Shown piece after piece: positions 25,472-33,801 of a DNA stretch of 64,000 bases. This DNA is from Bradyrhizobium guangzhouense (GTDB taxonomy: Bacteria > Pseudomonadota > Alphaproteobacteria > Rhizobiales > Xanthobacteraceae). The stretch spans positions 6,674,001-6,738,000 of the forward strand of contig NZ_CP030053.1 in the NCBI RefSeq assembly GCF_004114955.1, in the 5' to 3' direction. The notes below the pieces were generated by a model. It ran no database searches, had not been told where the DNA came from, and saw nothing but the letters and a program-made list of their open reading frames with translations. The first letter of the stretch is position 1. Each line of letters starts with the position of its first letter. Both the position numbers and the translations under genes were made by a program.

Positions 25472-26302
25472 ATGACCACCGAAACCACCGTCGACACCGG
25501 CACCAATGAGCTCCTCTGCGTCATCCGTGACCGCGTCGCCATCATCACGCTGAACCGGCCCGACGCCCGCAATTCGCTGTCGGATGCGCTGACGCCGGCG
25601 TTGCGCACGATGATCCGCAGATGGGGCGAGAGCCCTGACGTCGGCGCGCTGCTCATCACCGGCGCGGGCGAGGCGTTCTGCGCCGGCGGCAACGTCAAGG
25701 GCATGGGTGCGCATCGCGATCCCAGGAAACTGGAGATGTCGCAGGAAGAGCGCATCGCCGATCTCCAGGAGCGGCAGCGGCTGCTCACCGGCGCGTTGGT
25801 CTCGGTGCGCAAGCCGACCATCGCCGCCCTGCCCGGCCCCGCAGTCGGCGCCGGGCTCGCCATCGCCATGGCCTGCGACATCCGCATCGCCGCGCAATCG
25901 GCCTTCGTCGCCACCGGCTATGCGCGCATCGCTCTGTCGGGCGATTACGGCATCGCATGGCTGCTGACGCGGCTGGTCGGCACCGCGCGGGCGCGCGAGC
26001 TGCTGTTCACCGGCGACCGCGTCGACGCCGCGCGTGCCGAAGCCATCGGTCTCGTCAACCGCGTCGTGCCCGACGATAAATTGCAGACCGAAGCGTTCGC
26101 ATTGGCAAAGTCGCTCGCCGAAGGCCCGCGCCTGGCGCTGCGCTACATGAAGGACAATCTCGACGAGGCTCTGCTGTTCGATTTCGAGACCGCCAGGGAT
26201 CACGAGGCCGAACGGCTGGTGCGCCTGACCACGACCGCCGATCACAAGGAGGCGGTGCAGGCGTTCATCGAGAAGCGGAAGGCGGTGTTTACGGGGAAGT
26301 AG
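25472..26302 (+). CDS. Enoyl-CoA hydratase/isomerase family protein
   Basis: A 276-residue crotonase-fold enzyme. The oxyanion-hole segments are AFCAGGNVKGM (about 68-78) and ALPGPAVGAGLAIAMACDIRIA (about 115-136). The catalytic region GYARIALSGDYGIAWLLTRLVG has Asp where classical hydratases have the second Glu, as in PaaG-like isomerases. A C-terminal helix EAVQAFIEKRKAVFTGK closes the trimer fold. ATG 25472 has GAGGAGAAAGCGG upstream. It probably acts on an unsaturated acyl-CoA in beta-oxidation or ring degradation; the exact reaction is open. Confidence 0.9.
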   Translation: MTTETTVDTGTNELLCVIRDRVAIITLNRPDARNSLSDALTPALRTMIRRWGESPDVGALLITGAGEAFCAGGNVKGMGAHRDPRKLEMSQEERIADLQERQRLLTGALVSVRKPTIAALPGPAVGAGLAIAMACDIRIAAQSAFVATGYARIALSGDYGIAWLLTRLVGTARARELLFTGDRVDAARAEAIGLVNRVVPDDKLQTEAFALAKSLAEGPRLALRYMKDNLDEALLFDFETARDHEAERLVRLTTTADHKEAVQAFIEKRKAVFTGK

Positions 26303-26320
26303 GACCGTAACAAGGACCGC

Positions 26321-26443
26321 CATTCCGGGGCGATGCGCAGCATCGAGCCCGGAATCCATTGGGCTGCAAAACGCGCGGCGAAATGGATTCTCAGGTGCGC
26401 AATTGCGCACCATAGATTCGCGCTACGCGCGCCCCGGAATGAC
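26321..26443. repeat. Dispersed inverted repeat, family CATTCCGGGGCG, copy 1
   Basis: CATTCCGGGGCGATGCGCAGC and GCGCTACGCGCGCCCCGGAATG mirror each other across inner arms GGAATCCATT and AATGGATTCTC. It lies between convergent genes (enoyl-CoA hydratase and GNAT). A second copy is at 29909-30015. Confidence 0.85.
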
Positions 26444-26512
26444 GATAGGTGAGGACCGCAAAAACAAAAAAATGCCCGGCGCTGGCTTGGCCAGGCCGGG
26501 CTTGGAGTGGTG

Positions 26513-27136
26513 TCAGGCCGAGGCTGAGGGGCGTTCGACCTGACGGGAAAGCGCGGCGAGACGCCAGCTCGCGCAAGGAATGTCAATTGGCGCGATATCG
26601 ATCTCCTTGTCGAAGCGCACCAGCTTCCAGTCGTCGGGATGATTGACGAAGGCAAAACCGGATTTGCGCGCAAGCGAGATCATGGTCTGGTTCGAGCGCA
26701 GCGTGTCGCCGAAGATGTGCTCGGCGCCGAGCGCCGCAGCGCGGCATTCGAGGTTCTTCATCAGCGCGGTGGCGATGCCGTTGCCTTGCCAACGATCGTC
26801 GACCGAAAGGCCAAACTCGAGCGTCGATGTCTCGGCGTGGAAGGCGTAGCGCGCCTCGGCAACGATCGTCTCGAAGCCATCGACCATCTTGGTTACGACC
26901 ACGGTAAAACGCTCGCGCGTTCCGACGTCGAGAAACTCGTTCAACAGCCCGTTCGGCAGTTCACTCAGCGCGCCGAAGAAGCGGTTGTAGCGGGAGCGTG
27001 TCGTCAGCGAACGGAAATAGTGCTGAAGCTCGTCGGTGTCACCAGGCTCGACGAAGCGCACGTTGAGCGGCTCGCCCTGCCGGGTGTGCAGCGTATCCGA
27101 GTATTGCTTCAGATCTTCCAGGCGATAGGTGCTCAT
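26513..27136 (-). CDS. GNAT family N-acetyltransferase
   Basis: A 207-residue acetyl-CoA-dependent acyltransferase. The GNAT core is at about 95-160, with the acetyl-CoA loop in GLSVDDRWQGNGIATALMKNLE (R/Q-x-x-G-x-G/A motif A) and HIFGDTLRSNQTMISLARKSGF (motif B). The N-terminus MSTYRLEDLKQYSDTLHTRQGE suits ATG 27136. The substrate is unknown. It lies 67 bp after the DUF1127 gene on the same strand, opposite a LysR-type regulator. Confidence 0.87.
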   Translation of the reverse strand: MSTYRLEDLKQYSDTLHTRQGEPLNVRFVEPGDTDELQHYFRSLTTRSRYNRFFGALSELPNGLLNEFLDVGTRERFTVVVTKMVDGFETIVAEARYAFHAETSTLEFGLSVDDRWQGNGIATALMKNLECRAAALGAEHIFGDTLRSNQTMISLARKSGFAFVNHPDDWKLVRFDKEIDIAPIDIPCASWRLAALSRQVERPSASA

Positions 27137-27203
27137 GACACGAGACCTCGAAAGAGGGACCGCCGGCGCCCCTGTGAACAGGCGGCGCCGGCCTGACGGC
27201 CTA

Positions 27204-27407
27204 TCAGGCCCGCCAGAAGGGTTTGTCGGCCTCATAGGCAATGTCGGTCCAGGACAGGCCGACGTCGTGGAGATCGCGGGCGGTCCAGTTGGTCAGCTCG
27301 CGCCGGGTGCGGTAGCGCTCGTGCCAGACATGGAGGGTCTCGCTAACCTGCTGGATCAGGCCAGGTGCATGATGATTTGTCATCGAATTCTGGGTCAACG
27401 TAGACAT
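27204..27407 (-). CDS. DUF1127 small protein
   Basis: A 67-residue protein with the DUF1127 core: VWHERYRTRRELTNWTARDLHDVGLSWTDIAYEADKPFW, an Arg-rich helix followed by the L-x-D-I/V-G-L hallmark. Small DUF1127 proteins bind RNA in some alphaproteobacteria and affect phosphate and carbon use. The ribosome site AAGGAGCT before ATG 27407 is strong. It is first in a likely two-gene unit with the GNAT gene and faces a LysR regulator. Confidence 0.9.
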   Translation of the reverse strand: MSTLTQNSMTNHHAPGLIQQVSETLHVWHERYRTRRELTNWTARDLHDVGLSWTDIAYEADKPFWRA

Positions 27408-27485
27408 TTTCAGCTCCTTGAGCTAACTTGACGGCTAATATCTGCCTTCGAGTGCGCTGCGACAAACGACAATTTGTACCTCTTC

Positions 27486-27504
27486 GCATGAAATAAACTC
27501 ATGC
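27486..27504 (+). promoter_or_regulatory. Inverted repeat in the LysR/DUF1127 intergenic region
   Basis: GCATGA-AATAAAC-TCATGC is a perfect 6-bp inverted repeat with a 7-nt AT-rich spacer in a 110-bp divergent gap, 13 bp before the regulator start. Placement suits an operator for the LysR protein acting on itself or on the DUF1127-GNAT pair. It has no direct proof. Confidence 0.4.
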
Positions 27505-27517
27505 ATCCTGTTGCCAA

Positions 27518-28411
27518 ATGACTGCCAGATTGCCGTCCCTGAACGGATTGCGGGCGTTCGAGGCTGCCGCGCGCCATCTCAGCTTCACGCTGGCCGCCGG
27601 CGAGCTGAACGTGACCCAGACCGCGATCAGCCATCAGATCCGCAGGCTCGAGGAGGAGCTCGGCGTCCGTCTGTTCATCCGGCAGAACCGCGCGCTGGCC
27701 TTGACGCCGGAGGCGCGCGACTATCTCCCGGGCGTTCGCGCCGCCTTCAACGACCTTCGCCTGGCCACCGACAGGCTGCTGCGCAAGGACGACGACAAGG
27801 TGCTGACGGTCTCAACGATCGCTTCGCTCGCCGCGAAATGGCTGCTGCCGCGCCTGACCGATTTCCAGGAGACCCATCCCGGCATCGACGTCCGCATCAC
27901 CACCTCCACCAGCCTCGTCGACTTCCAGCGCGACAATGTCGATGCCGCGATCCGCTACGGCAGAGGCCAGTGGCCCGGCGTGCGCGCCGACTGGCTCATG
28001 GCTGACGAGCTGTTTCCGGTGTGCAGCCCTTCTCTCCTTCGCAACGACAAACCGCTGCGCACGCCGGAGGACCTGAAGGATCATGTACTGCTGCACACCA
28101 ACAACGGTGATGACTGGCGTCTCTGGCTGACGGCGGCAGGCCTGTCGACCGGCATCTCGCGGCAGCCCGGCATCACCTTCGACATGACCTTCGTGACGGT
28201 GCAGGCTGCGATCGACGGCATGGGCGTGGCGATGGGACGAACCTCCTACGTCAAGGACGACATCGCCAAGGGCCGGCTCGTGGTTCCCTTCAAGATCGCG
28301 CTGCCGGCCGACGCCGGTTTCTATCTCGTCTCCCCGGAGGGCCGTCGCGAGGCGCCGAAGCTTGCCGCCTTCCGCCAATGGATGATTGCGGCAACGCATA
28401 ATAAAGCCTGA
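27518..28411 (+). CDS. LysR-type transcriptional regulator (GcvA-like)
   Basis: A 297-residue regulator. The winged helix-turn-helix is at 5-65 (LNGLRAFEAAARHLSFTLAAGELNVTQTAISHQIRRLEEELG), the GcvA-type N-terminus. The effector-binding domain (about 90-295) includes VRITTSTSLVDFQRDNVDAAIRYGRGQWPG. Such proteins bind divergent promoters and respond to a small molecule. The likely targets are the divergent DUF1127 and GNAT genes and itself. The ligand is unknown. Confidence 0.92.
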   Translation: MTARLPSLNGLRAFEAAARHLSFTLAAGELNVTQTAISHQIRRLEEELGVRLFIRQNRALALTPEARDYLPGVRAAFNDLRLATDRLLRKDDDKVLTVSTIASLAAKWLLPRLTDFQETHPGIDVRITTSTSLVDFQRDNVDAAIRYGRGQWPGVRADWLMADELFPVCSPSLLRNDKPLRTPEDLKDHVLLHTNNGDDWRLWLTAAGLSTGISRQPGITFDMTFVTVQAAIDGMGVAMGRTSYVKDDIAKGRLVVPFKIALPADAGFYLVSPEGRREAPKLAAFRQWMIAATHNKA

Positions 28412-28554
28412 AAAATCATCAGCTTCCGGAGCAAAATGGGTTGACTCGCAAAGCCTCGCGCGAGAGGGGTTAGTCAGATTGTCGCAGCAACAATCTGTCG
28501 CCTTGCCGTGAAAATGAGTTCCGGTCCGGCCACGTCTTCCAGGGGAGCAACGTC

Positions 28555-29901
28555 ATGGCTGGACCAGCAGCATCATCAAATCCGGTAGAGCTCAGGTCGC
28601 GCCTCGGCGCGATCCTGCGCGCAACATCAGGTAATTTCCTCGAGCAGTTCGACTTCTTCCTGTTCGGCTTCTATGCGCAGGATATCGCAAAGGCGTTCTT
28701 CCCCGCCGCGGACGACACTGCGGCCCTGCTCAACGCTTACGGCGTGTTCTGGCTTGGCGCGCTGATGCGCCCCGTCGGCGCCATCGTCCTCGGCTCCTAT
28801 ATCGACCGTATCGGCCGCCGCCAGGGCCTGATCGTCACGCTCGCGCTCATGGCGCTAGGAACCGTGGTGATCGCCTTCTGCCCGTCTTATGCAGCGATCG
28901 GCGTTGCCGCCCCGGCCATTGTGCTGATTGGCCGGTTGATTCAGGGTTTTTCCGCTGGCGTGGAGCTGGGCGGTGTCTCCGTTTATCTGTCCGAGATCGC
29001 AACACCGGGCAATCGCGGCTTCTACACCTCCTTCCAGTCCTCCAGTCAGCAGGTCGCGATCTTCGTCGCGGCGATCCTCGGCTTTATCCTGCGGGAAGCC
29101 ATGCCCGGTGACACCTTCCTGGATGTCTTCGGGGGCGTCGCGAAGTGGCGCATCCCGTTCTTCGTCGGCTGCATCATCATCCCCGTGATTTTCTTCCTGC
29201 GGCGTTCGCTCGAGGAAACGCCGGCGTTCCTGGCCATGAAGAAGCATCCGACCGCACGCGAGGTGTTCGCGTCGGCGATCGCGAACTGGCGCATCGTCAT
29301 CCTCGGCATGATGATCGCGGTGCTGACCACGACGACCTTCTACTTCATCACGGTGTATGCGCCCGGCTTCGGCAAGCAGCTCAACCTCTCGCCGACCGGA
29401 ACATTGCTCGTGACCCTGCTCGTTGCGGTGACCAACTTCATCTGGAATCCGGTCGGGGGCGCACTGTCCGACCGGATCGGCCGCAAGCCCGTGCTGGTGA
29501 CCATCGCGGTCCTGTCATTCCTGACCGCCTACCCCGCGCTGTCCTGGCTCGCGGCAGCTCCCACGCTGGGGAAACTGCTGGCCGTCCAGATGATGTTCTC
29601 GTTCTACTTCGGCGTTTACAGCGGCACGATGCTGGGATGTCTGGTCGAGATCGTGCCGGCCCATGTCCGGACCACCTGCTTCTCGATCGCCTTCGCGCTG
29701 GCTGCCGGCATCTTCGGCACGTCGACCCCCGCCGTCGCGACCAAGCTGATCAGCATGACCAACGGCGACAAGGCCTCGCCGGCGTACTGGCTCATGTTCG
29801 GTGCCGCGCTCGGCATCATCGCCGCGCTGATCGTCTATCGCGGCGGCAGGCAGAGCGTGCCGGTCTATGATACGGCCGTCGAGCCGGCGACAGGGCATTA
29901 G
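28555..29901 (+). CDS. MFS transporter, metabolite:proton symporter type
   Basis: A 448-residue inner membrane carrier with about 12 membrane segments. The MFS signature after TM2 is [23 protein letters not shown], and the mirrored loop is [21 protein letters not shown]. The N-terminus [24 protein letters not shown] and the central loop [30 protein letters not shown] match the citrate/tricarballylate/alpha-ketoglutarate symporter group. It likely takes up a di- or tricarboxylate with protons. ATG 28555 is preceded by AGGGGAGCAACGTC. Confidence 0.88.
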   Translation: MAGPAASSNPVELRSRLGAILRATSGNFLEQFDFFLFGFYAQDIAKAFFPAADDTAALLNAYGVFWLGALMRPVGAIVLGSYIDRIGRRQGLIVTLALMALGTVVIAFCPSYAAIGVAAPAIVLIGRLIQGFSAGVELGGVSVYLSEIATPGNRGFYTSFQSSSQQVAIFVAAILGFILREAMPGDTFLDVFGGVAKWRIPFFVGCIIIPVIFFLRRSLEETPAFLAMKKHPTAREVFASAIANWRIVILGMMIAVLTTTTFYFITVYAPGFGKQLNLSPTGTLLVTLLVAVTNFIWNPVGGALSDRIGRKPVLVTIAVLSFLTAYPALSWLAAAPTLGKLLAVQMMFSFYFGVYSGTMLGCLVEIVPAHVRTTCFSIAFALAAGIFGTSTPAVATKLISMTNGDKASPAYWLMFGAALGIIAALIVYRGGRQSVPVYDTAVEPATGH

Positions 29902-29908
29902 GATGGTG

Positions 29909-30015
29909 TCATTCCGGGGCGCGACGAAGTCGCGAACCCGGAATCCATTTCTCCAAGCATTCCTGACGCGCGATGGAGTCCGGGCTCGATGCTTTGCATC
30001 GCCCCGGAACGACGG
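29909..30015. repeat. Dispersed inverted repeat, family CATTCCGGGGCG, copy 2
   Basis: TCATTCCGGGGCGCGACGAAG at the left and CATCGCCCCGGAACGACGG at the right, with GGAATCCATTT and CGATGGAGTCCGGGCTCG inside. It separates the MFS gene from the convergent Rieske gene. Confidence 0.8.
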
Positions 30016-30021
30016 CGGGAC

Positions 30022-30435
30022 CTACAGCTCCACCACCACGTAGTCGCTTTCGACCTTCACGGGTATCGTCTCCGCGACATACGGACCCTTCACCACACTC
30101 GCGCCCGGCTCGACATGGGCGGGATAGGCCTTCACGCGGAAACGGCGAGGGTCGCAATAGGACTGGCCGGTGCGGATGTCGAACTCCCAACCATGCCAGG
30201 GACAGCGGATGATCTCACCCAATTTGGTGTATTCGATCTCGCCGGGATCCTTTGACTGCGCGAGACCGATCAGCGGGCCCTCGCACAAGGCCGCACCCTG
30301 ATGCGGGCAGCGGTTCATCAGGCCGAAATACTCGCCCTTGATGTTGAAGACCGCGATCGGCCGTCCGTCGATCTCCAGAAATTTTCGCGTGCCGGGCGGC
30401 AATTCGTCGACCGCGGCAACCACATGCCGCGCCAT
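30022..30435 (-). CDS. Rieske [2Fe-2S] ferredoxin-like protein
   Basis: A 137-residue Rieske protein. Cluster ligands are CPHQG (about 44-48) and CPWHGWEFD (about 79-87), the C-x-H and C-x2-H pair. There is no oxygenase catalytic domain, so it is a stand-alone ferredoxin that would carry electrons to a partner, or a truncated oxygenase component. Its ATG overlaps the stop of the upstream amidohydrolase (TGATG), so translation is coupled. No terminal oxygenase is in the neighbourhood. Confidence 0.9.
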   Translation of the reverse strand: MARHVVAAVDELPPGTRKFLEIDGRPIAVFNIKGEYFGLMNRCPHQGAALCEGPLIGLAQSKDPGEIEYTKLGEIIRCPWHGWEFDIRTGQSYCDPRRFRVKAYPAHVEPGASVVKGPYVAETIPVKVESDYVVVEL

Positions 30436-31544
30436 CAAGCAATCCCGTACAGCTTCTTGGCATTGCCGAGATAGAACGCCTCGCGATTGGCTTCGCTGAC
30501 ACCTGCCGGCAGCACGCGCGACGGCTCGTCATAATCCCAATGCGGATAGTCGGTCGCGAACAACAGACGGTCCCAGCCGATCCACTTGATGACGTCGAAC
30601 AGATCCTCGCGGTTTTCAGGATCCTCCATCGGCTGTGTGGTCCACCACACCTGCTCGCGGATATATTCCGACGGCGGCCGCTTCACATGCGGCACTTCGC
30701 TCCTGAGCCGCTGCCAGACCTTGTCGAGCCGCCACGCCAGTGACGGCGCCCAGCCGAAGCCGGCCTCGATCATCACCATCTTCAGTTTCGGGAAACGCTC
30801 GAACACGCCCTCCAGCACGAGGCTCGCCAGCGCCGATTGCTGGCACTGCGAATGGCCGACCATCTCCTCGATGTAGTAGGACGGCCAGCCCGATGGCGTG
30901 ATCGGATTGCCGCCGAAGCCGAAGGCGTGGACGCCGACCGGAAGCCCCGCCTCTTCCGCGGCCTGATAAATCGGCCAGTAGCGGCGCTGGCCGAGCGGCT
31001 CGACATTGCGGCTGAGCAGCAGCACCTGAACGAAGTTCTTGTCGCCGGCTCGCTCGCGAATCTCCGCAGCGGCCGACAGCCCGTCCTCATTGCCGACGAC
31101 AATGGACGCCTTCAGCCGCTTGTCCTTGCTGGTCCATTTGTCGATCTGCCAGTCGTTGATCGCCGAGCACAGAGCCGCCGAAAGCTCGTGATTGCGGATG
31201 CCCTGCCCGGTGTTGAGCGGATTGAGCACACCTAACTGCACGTTGTTGGGATCGAGCAGTTGCTTCTGCATGAAGGAGAGTGAGGAGCCCTGCGGGCCGC
31301 CTTCGGGCGGATAGGCATCGCGGCGCGAGGCGTTTGGCTGGGCCTTCGGGTAGGGAGGGCCTTCCATCATGCCCTGATAGGCATGGACGCCGTAGATCTC
31401 GAGATGATGCTGCCAGCGTTTGGCGAGGTAAGGATAAAGCTCGGTCCGGGTCGCGCGTGCCGGATGGATGTCGCAGTCCGCGATCGCGGTCTTTGTCGTC
31501 GGAGGGGAAGCGGCTTCTAGGCTCTCGCGGAACTGGATATTCAT
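30435..31544 (-). CDS. Amidohydrolase family protein (Amidohydro_2 type), copy A
   Basis: A 369-residue TIM-barrel metal hydrolase. The N-terminal ligand motif is ADCDIHPAR, a central His is in GLPVGVHAFGFG, and the C-terminal metal Asp is in LLFATDYPHWDYD. This is the ACMSD/gamma-resorcylate decarboxylase-like group, which may decarboxylate or hydrolyse aromatic or cyclic acids. It starts 26 bp after a paralogue (31570-32628) and overlaps the Rieske gene, giving a three-gene operon. Confidence 0.9.
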   Translation of the reverse strand: MNIQFRESLEAASPPTTKTAIADCDIHPARATRTELYPYLAKRWQHHLEIYGVHAYQGMMEGPPYPKAQPNASRRDAYPPEGGPQGSSLSFMQKQLLDPNNVQLGVLNPLNTGQGIRNHELSAALCSAINDWQIDKWTSKDKRLKASIVVGNEDGLSAAAEIRERAGDKNFVQVLLLSRNVEPLGQRRYWPIYQAAEEAGLPVGVHAFGFGGNPITPSGWPSYYIEEMVGHSQCQQSALASLVLEGVFERFPKLKMVMIEAGFGWAPSLAWRLDKVWQRLRSEVPHVKRPPSEYIREQVWWTTQPMEDPENREDLFDVIKWIGWDRLLFATDYPHWDYDEPSRVLPAGVSEANREAFYLGNAKKLYGIA

Positions 31545-31569
31545 CGCCTTGCCTCCTTTGGCAGCGGGC

Positions 31570-32628
31570 TCATTTCAGGCGGGGATAGGTAGCGAGCGGA
31601 TTGTCGATCATGATCTTGCGCACGAGATCGGGGGTGAGACCCTCGGGCAGCGCGTCCTGGCCGTCGAACTGCCAGTGCGGATAGTCCGTGGAGAATAGGA
31701 CCAATTCGTCGGACTGCATATGATCAAACAGGCGAATTAATGTCGCCTGGTCCGGCGGCGCATCAAATGGCTGTAATGAGAAGCGGATGTTGCTGCGCAC
31801 AATGTCCAGCGGCGCGCGATCCACCCAAGGCGTCTCCATCCGCACTCCGCGCCAGAACTTGTGCAGGCGCCAGAGATAGGGCGAGATCCAGGAGACGCCG
31901 GACTCCAGCATCACCATCTTCAGCCGCGGATATTTTGCGAACACGCCCTCGACGATCAGGCTGGTGAGCTGGGTCTGGAACGCCTGGGCCTGACCGACAT
32001 AGTCCTCGATGTGATAGGAACCCCAGCCGACGGCGGTCGGCGGATTGTGATAGGCGGAACCGGCGTGGATGCCGACCGGCAGGTCGAGCCGCTCCGCAGC
32101 CTCGTAGATCGGCCACAGCGCGCGCTTGCCGAGCGGGATGTCGCCCATGACAAGCATCAGCACCTGTACGAAGCGCTTGTCCTCAGCACAGCGCTCGATC
32201 TCGGCGACCGATTTCTCGACGCTTTGCGTCGGGATCACGATCGAGCCCCGCAGCCGGGAGTCGCGATCGAGCCATTCCCTGGCGAGCCATTCGTTCAGCG
32301 CGCGGCAGAAGGCGGCCTGCATGTCTTCGGAGAACACCATCTGCACGCCGTAAAGCGGATTGCAGATGGCGTGCTTGAGTTGGAAGGGATCGAGCACGTG
32401 GCGCTGCATGTCCTCCAGGCTTCCGCCCGGCTTGCCAGTCTCGGGACGCCAATCGGGCCGCGCCACGATCGGCGAGTTCTTCGGATAGGATTGCGAGACG
32501 AGGTCGACCATCCCGCGCGTCGTCACCTGGTCGCGCCAATAATCGTTCAGGTAGGGCAGCAGGCTGGTCAGATGCGGCACGGCCGGATGCACATCGCAAT
32601 CCACCGCGCCGGCGATCAGGGACGCCAT
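31570..32628 (-). CDS. Amidohydrolase family protein (Amidohydro_2 type), copy B
   Basis: A 352-residue paralogue of the next gene. It has AVDCDVHPAV near the N-terminus, DLPVGIHAGSAYHN in the middle, and VLFSTDYPHWQFD near the C-terminus, the same metal-ligand pattern. ATG 32628 is chosen because GGGAGACGTC lies just before it. The frame stays open upstream to an ATG at 32727 through a 45-bp pentanucleotide repeat; that longer start has no good ribosome site. It heads the operon with copy A and the Rieske protein, and the two copies may act on related compounds. Confidence 0.87.
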   Translation of the reverse strand: MASLIAGAVDCDVHPAVPHLTSLLPYLNDYWRDQVTTRGMVDLVSQSYPKNSPIVARPDWRPETGKPGGSLEDMQRHVLDPFQLKHAICNPLYGVQMVFSEDMQAAFCRALNEWLAREWLDRDSRLRGSIVIPTQSVEKSVAEIERCAEDKRFVQVLMLVMGDIPLGKRALWPIYEAAERLDLPVGIHAGSAYHNPPTAVGWGSYHIEDYVGQAQAFQTQLTSLIVEGVFAKYPRLKMVMLESGVSWISPYLWRLHKFWRGVRMETPWVDRAPLDIVRSNIRFSLQPFDAPPDQATLIRLFDHMQSDELVLFSTDYPHWQFDGQDALPEGLTPDLVRKIMIDNPLATYPRLK

Positions 32629-32649
32629 GACGTCTCCCTTCTCACGTTT

Positions 32650-32694
32650 TCTCGTCTTGTCTTGTCTTGTCTCGTCTCGTCTCGTCTTGTCTTG
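32650..32694 (-). repeat. Pentanucleotide microsatellite upstream of an amidohydrolase gene
   Basis: Nine 5-bp units in a row, TCTCG/TCTTG on the plus strand (CGAGA/CAAGA read toward the gene), start 22 bp before the amidohydrolase start. Units vary only at one base. A 5-bp unit is a classical slippage tract, and at this position it would change promoter-to-gene distance or the frame of an upstream start. Confidence 0.9.
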
Positions 32695-32823
32695 GGCAGC
32701 GCTTGGCCGCCCCGCTTTGTCAGCCATTCAAGCAGGCCTGACCCTCGCCTGCAACTCGGCCAAAACAGCTGTCATATGCTAGGAAGGCTGAGCTCGGTTG
32801 CCAAGGGAACAAGGGGTGCGGGG

Positions 32824-33306
32824 ATGAAAGAGCTCGTCGGCATTGCGGAACAGGTCGCTGCGAAACTGATCGCGCGCCAACAGACCATTGCGGTTGCGGA
32901 ATCCTCGGCCGGAGGCCTGATCGCTGCAAGCCTGCTCGCAGTGCCCGGAGCCTCGGCCTATTTCCTCGGCGGCGCCGTGGTCTACACCCGCGACGCCAGA
33001 CGCGTGTTGATGGATATTTCGGACGACGGCATGAAGGGCTTTCGCTCGTCCTCGGAGCCCTACGCAAAACTCCTCGCCGAGCAGATGCGCGGCCGCTTCG
33101 GCGCCGACTGGGGCTTGTCCGAGACCGGTGCAGCCGGCCCGACCGGCAACCGCTACGGCGATGCCGCCGGCCACAGCTGCATGGCGGTGGCGGGACCAGC
33201 GACGGACGTCATGACGCTGGAGACGGGCAGTCATGATCGCTTCGCCAACATGCAGGTGTTCGCGGCGACGGCGCTGAAGTTGTTGCTGAAGAAGCTGGAG
33301 GGGTGA
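32824..33306 (+). CDS. CinA C-terminal family protein (nicotinamide-nucleotide amidase, PncC-like)
   Basis: A 160-residue single-domain CinA/PncC protein. Hallmarks are AESSAGGLIAASLLAVPGASAYFLGGAVVYT (about 22-52) and LSETGAAGPTGNRYGDAAGHSCMAVAGP (about 100-127). It deamidates NMN to nicotinic acid mononucleotide in NAD recycling. ATG 32824 follows a GGGGTGCGGGG ribosome site; the upstream open frame overlaps the amidohydrolase operon antisense and is rejected. The N-terminal competence domain of full CinA is absent, as in many short members. Confidence 0.9.
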   Translation: MKELVGIAEQVAAKLIARQQTIAVAESSAGGLIAASLLAVPGASAYFLGGAVVYTRDARRVLMDISDDGMKGFRSSSEPYAKLLAEQMRGRFGADWGLSETGAAGPTGNRYGDAAGHSCMAVAGPATDVMTLETGSHDRFANMQVFAATALKLLLKKLEG

Positions 33307-33353
33307 ACTGCTCTTGCGGCTCTCGTGAGTCGGGACGCTATCGCCGCATACTC

Positions 33354-33403
33354 TCTGTCATGCCCCGCGAAGGCGGGGCATCCAGTACGCCGCGGCTTAT
33401 CGA
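33354..33403. repeat. Dispersed repeat, family CATGCCCCGCGAAGGCGGGGCAT, copy 2
   Basis: CTGTCATGCCCCGCGAAGGCGGGGCATCCAGTA is nearly identical to the left half of the element at 21389-21497 and folds into a strong hairpin. It lies between convergent cinA-like and DUF1488-like genes. Confidence 0.8.
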
Positions 33404-33429
33404 TTCAACAGCGGAGTATGGCGCGATAG

Positions 33430-33705
33430 CTACCGCCCCAAATGCCGCACAAAAATCCGCACCACATAGCCTTTGAACCGCGGCGCCTCGTCGTAGAGGT
33501 CTGATGCGATCCGTTCGATGGTTTCGCGTAGCGAGGTGAACTGCGCTTGCCGGGCGCTGCTTTCAGTGCCCTGCATGCCCGCGAGCTCATCCATTGCAGC
33601 GTCGCTGATCTGGCAGTCCACGACGTCATCATCATTCAACATGGTGAAACGGAAGGCCAGACGTTCGAGGTCGTGGCCGATGATCCTGTCGCTCAAAAGC
33701 GGCAT
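33430..33705 (-). CDS. DUF1488-like small protein
   Basis: A 91-residue protein from ATG 33705 (MPLLSDRIIGHDLERLAFRF). It has a V-x-C-x-I-S-x-x-A-M-x-x-L pattern (VVDCQISDAAMDELAG) and a C-terminal helix ending in a basic stretch, which from memory fits DUF1488. An in-frame frame extends upstream to 33780 without a ribosome site. The function is unknown. It lies alone between a repeat and the polyglycine TPR gene. Confidence 0.6.
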   Translation of the reverse strand: MPLLSDRIIGHDLERLAFRFTMLNDDDVVDCQISDAAMDELAGMQGTESSARQAQFTSLRETIERIASDLYDEAPRFKGYVVRIFVRHLGR

Positions 33706-33801
33706 GCAATTGTCCCGTTCGCGCCCCCGAACGGGACAATGCTGAAATTTACGTGACTTGTCACCTCGCTGGTGGTTCATAGCCGGCCTTCCTGGCCGAC
33801 T

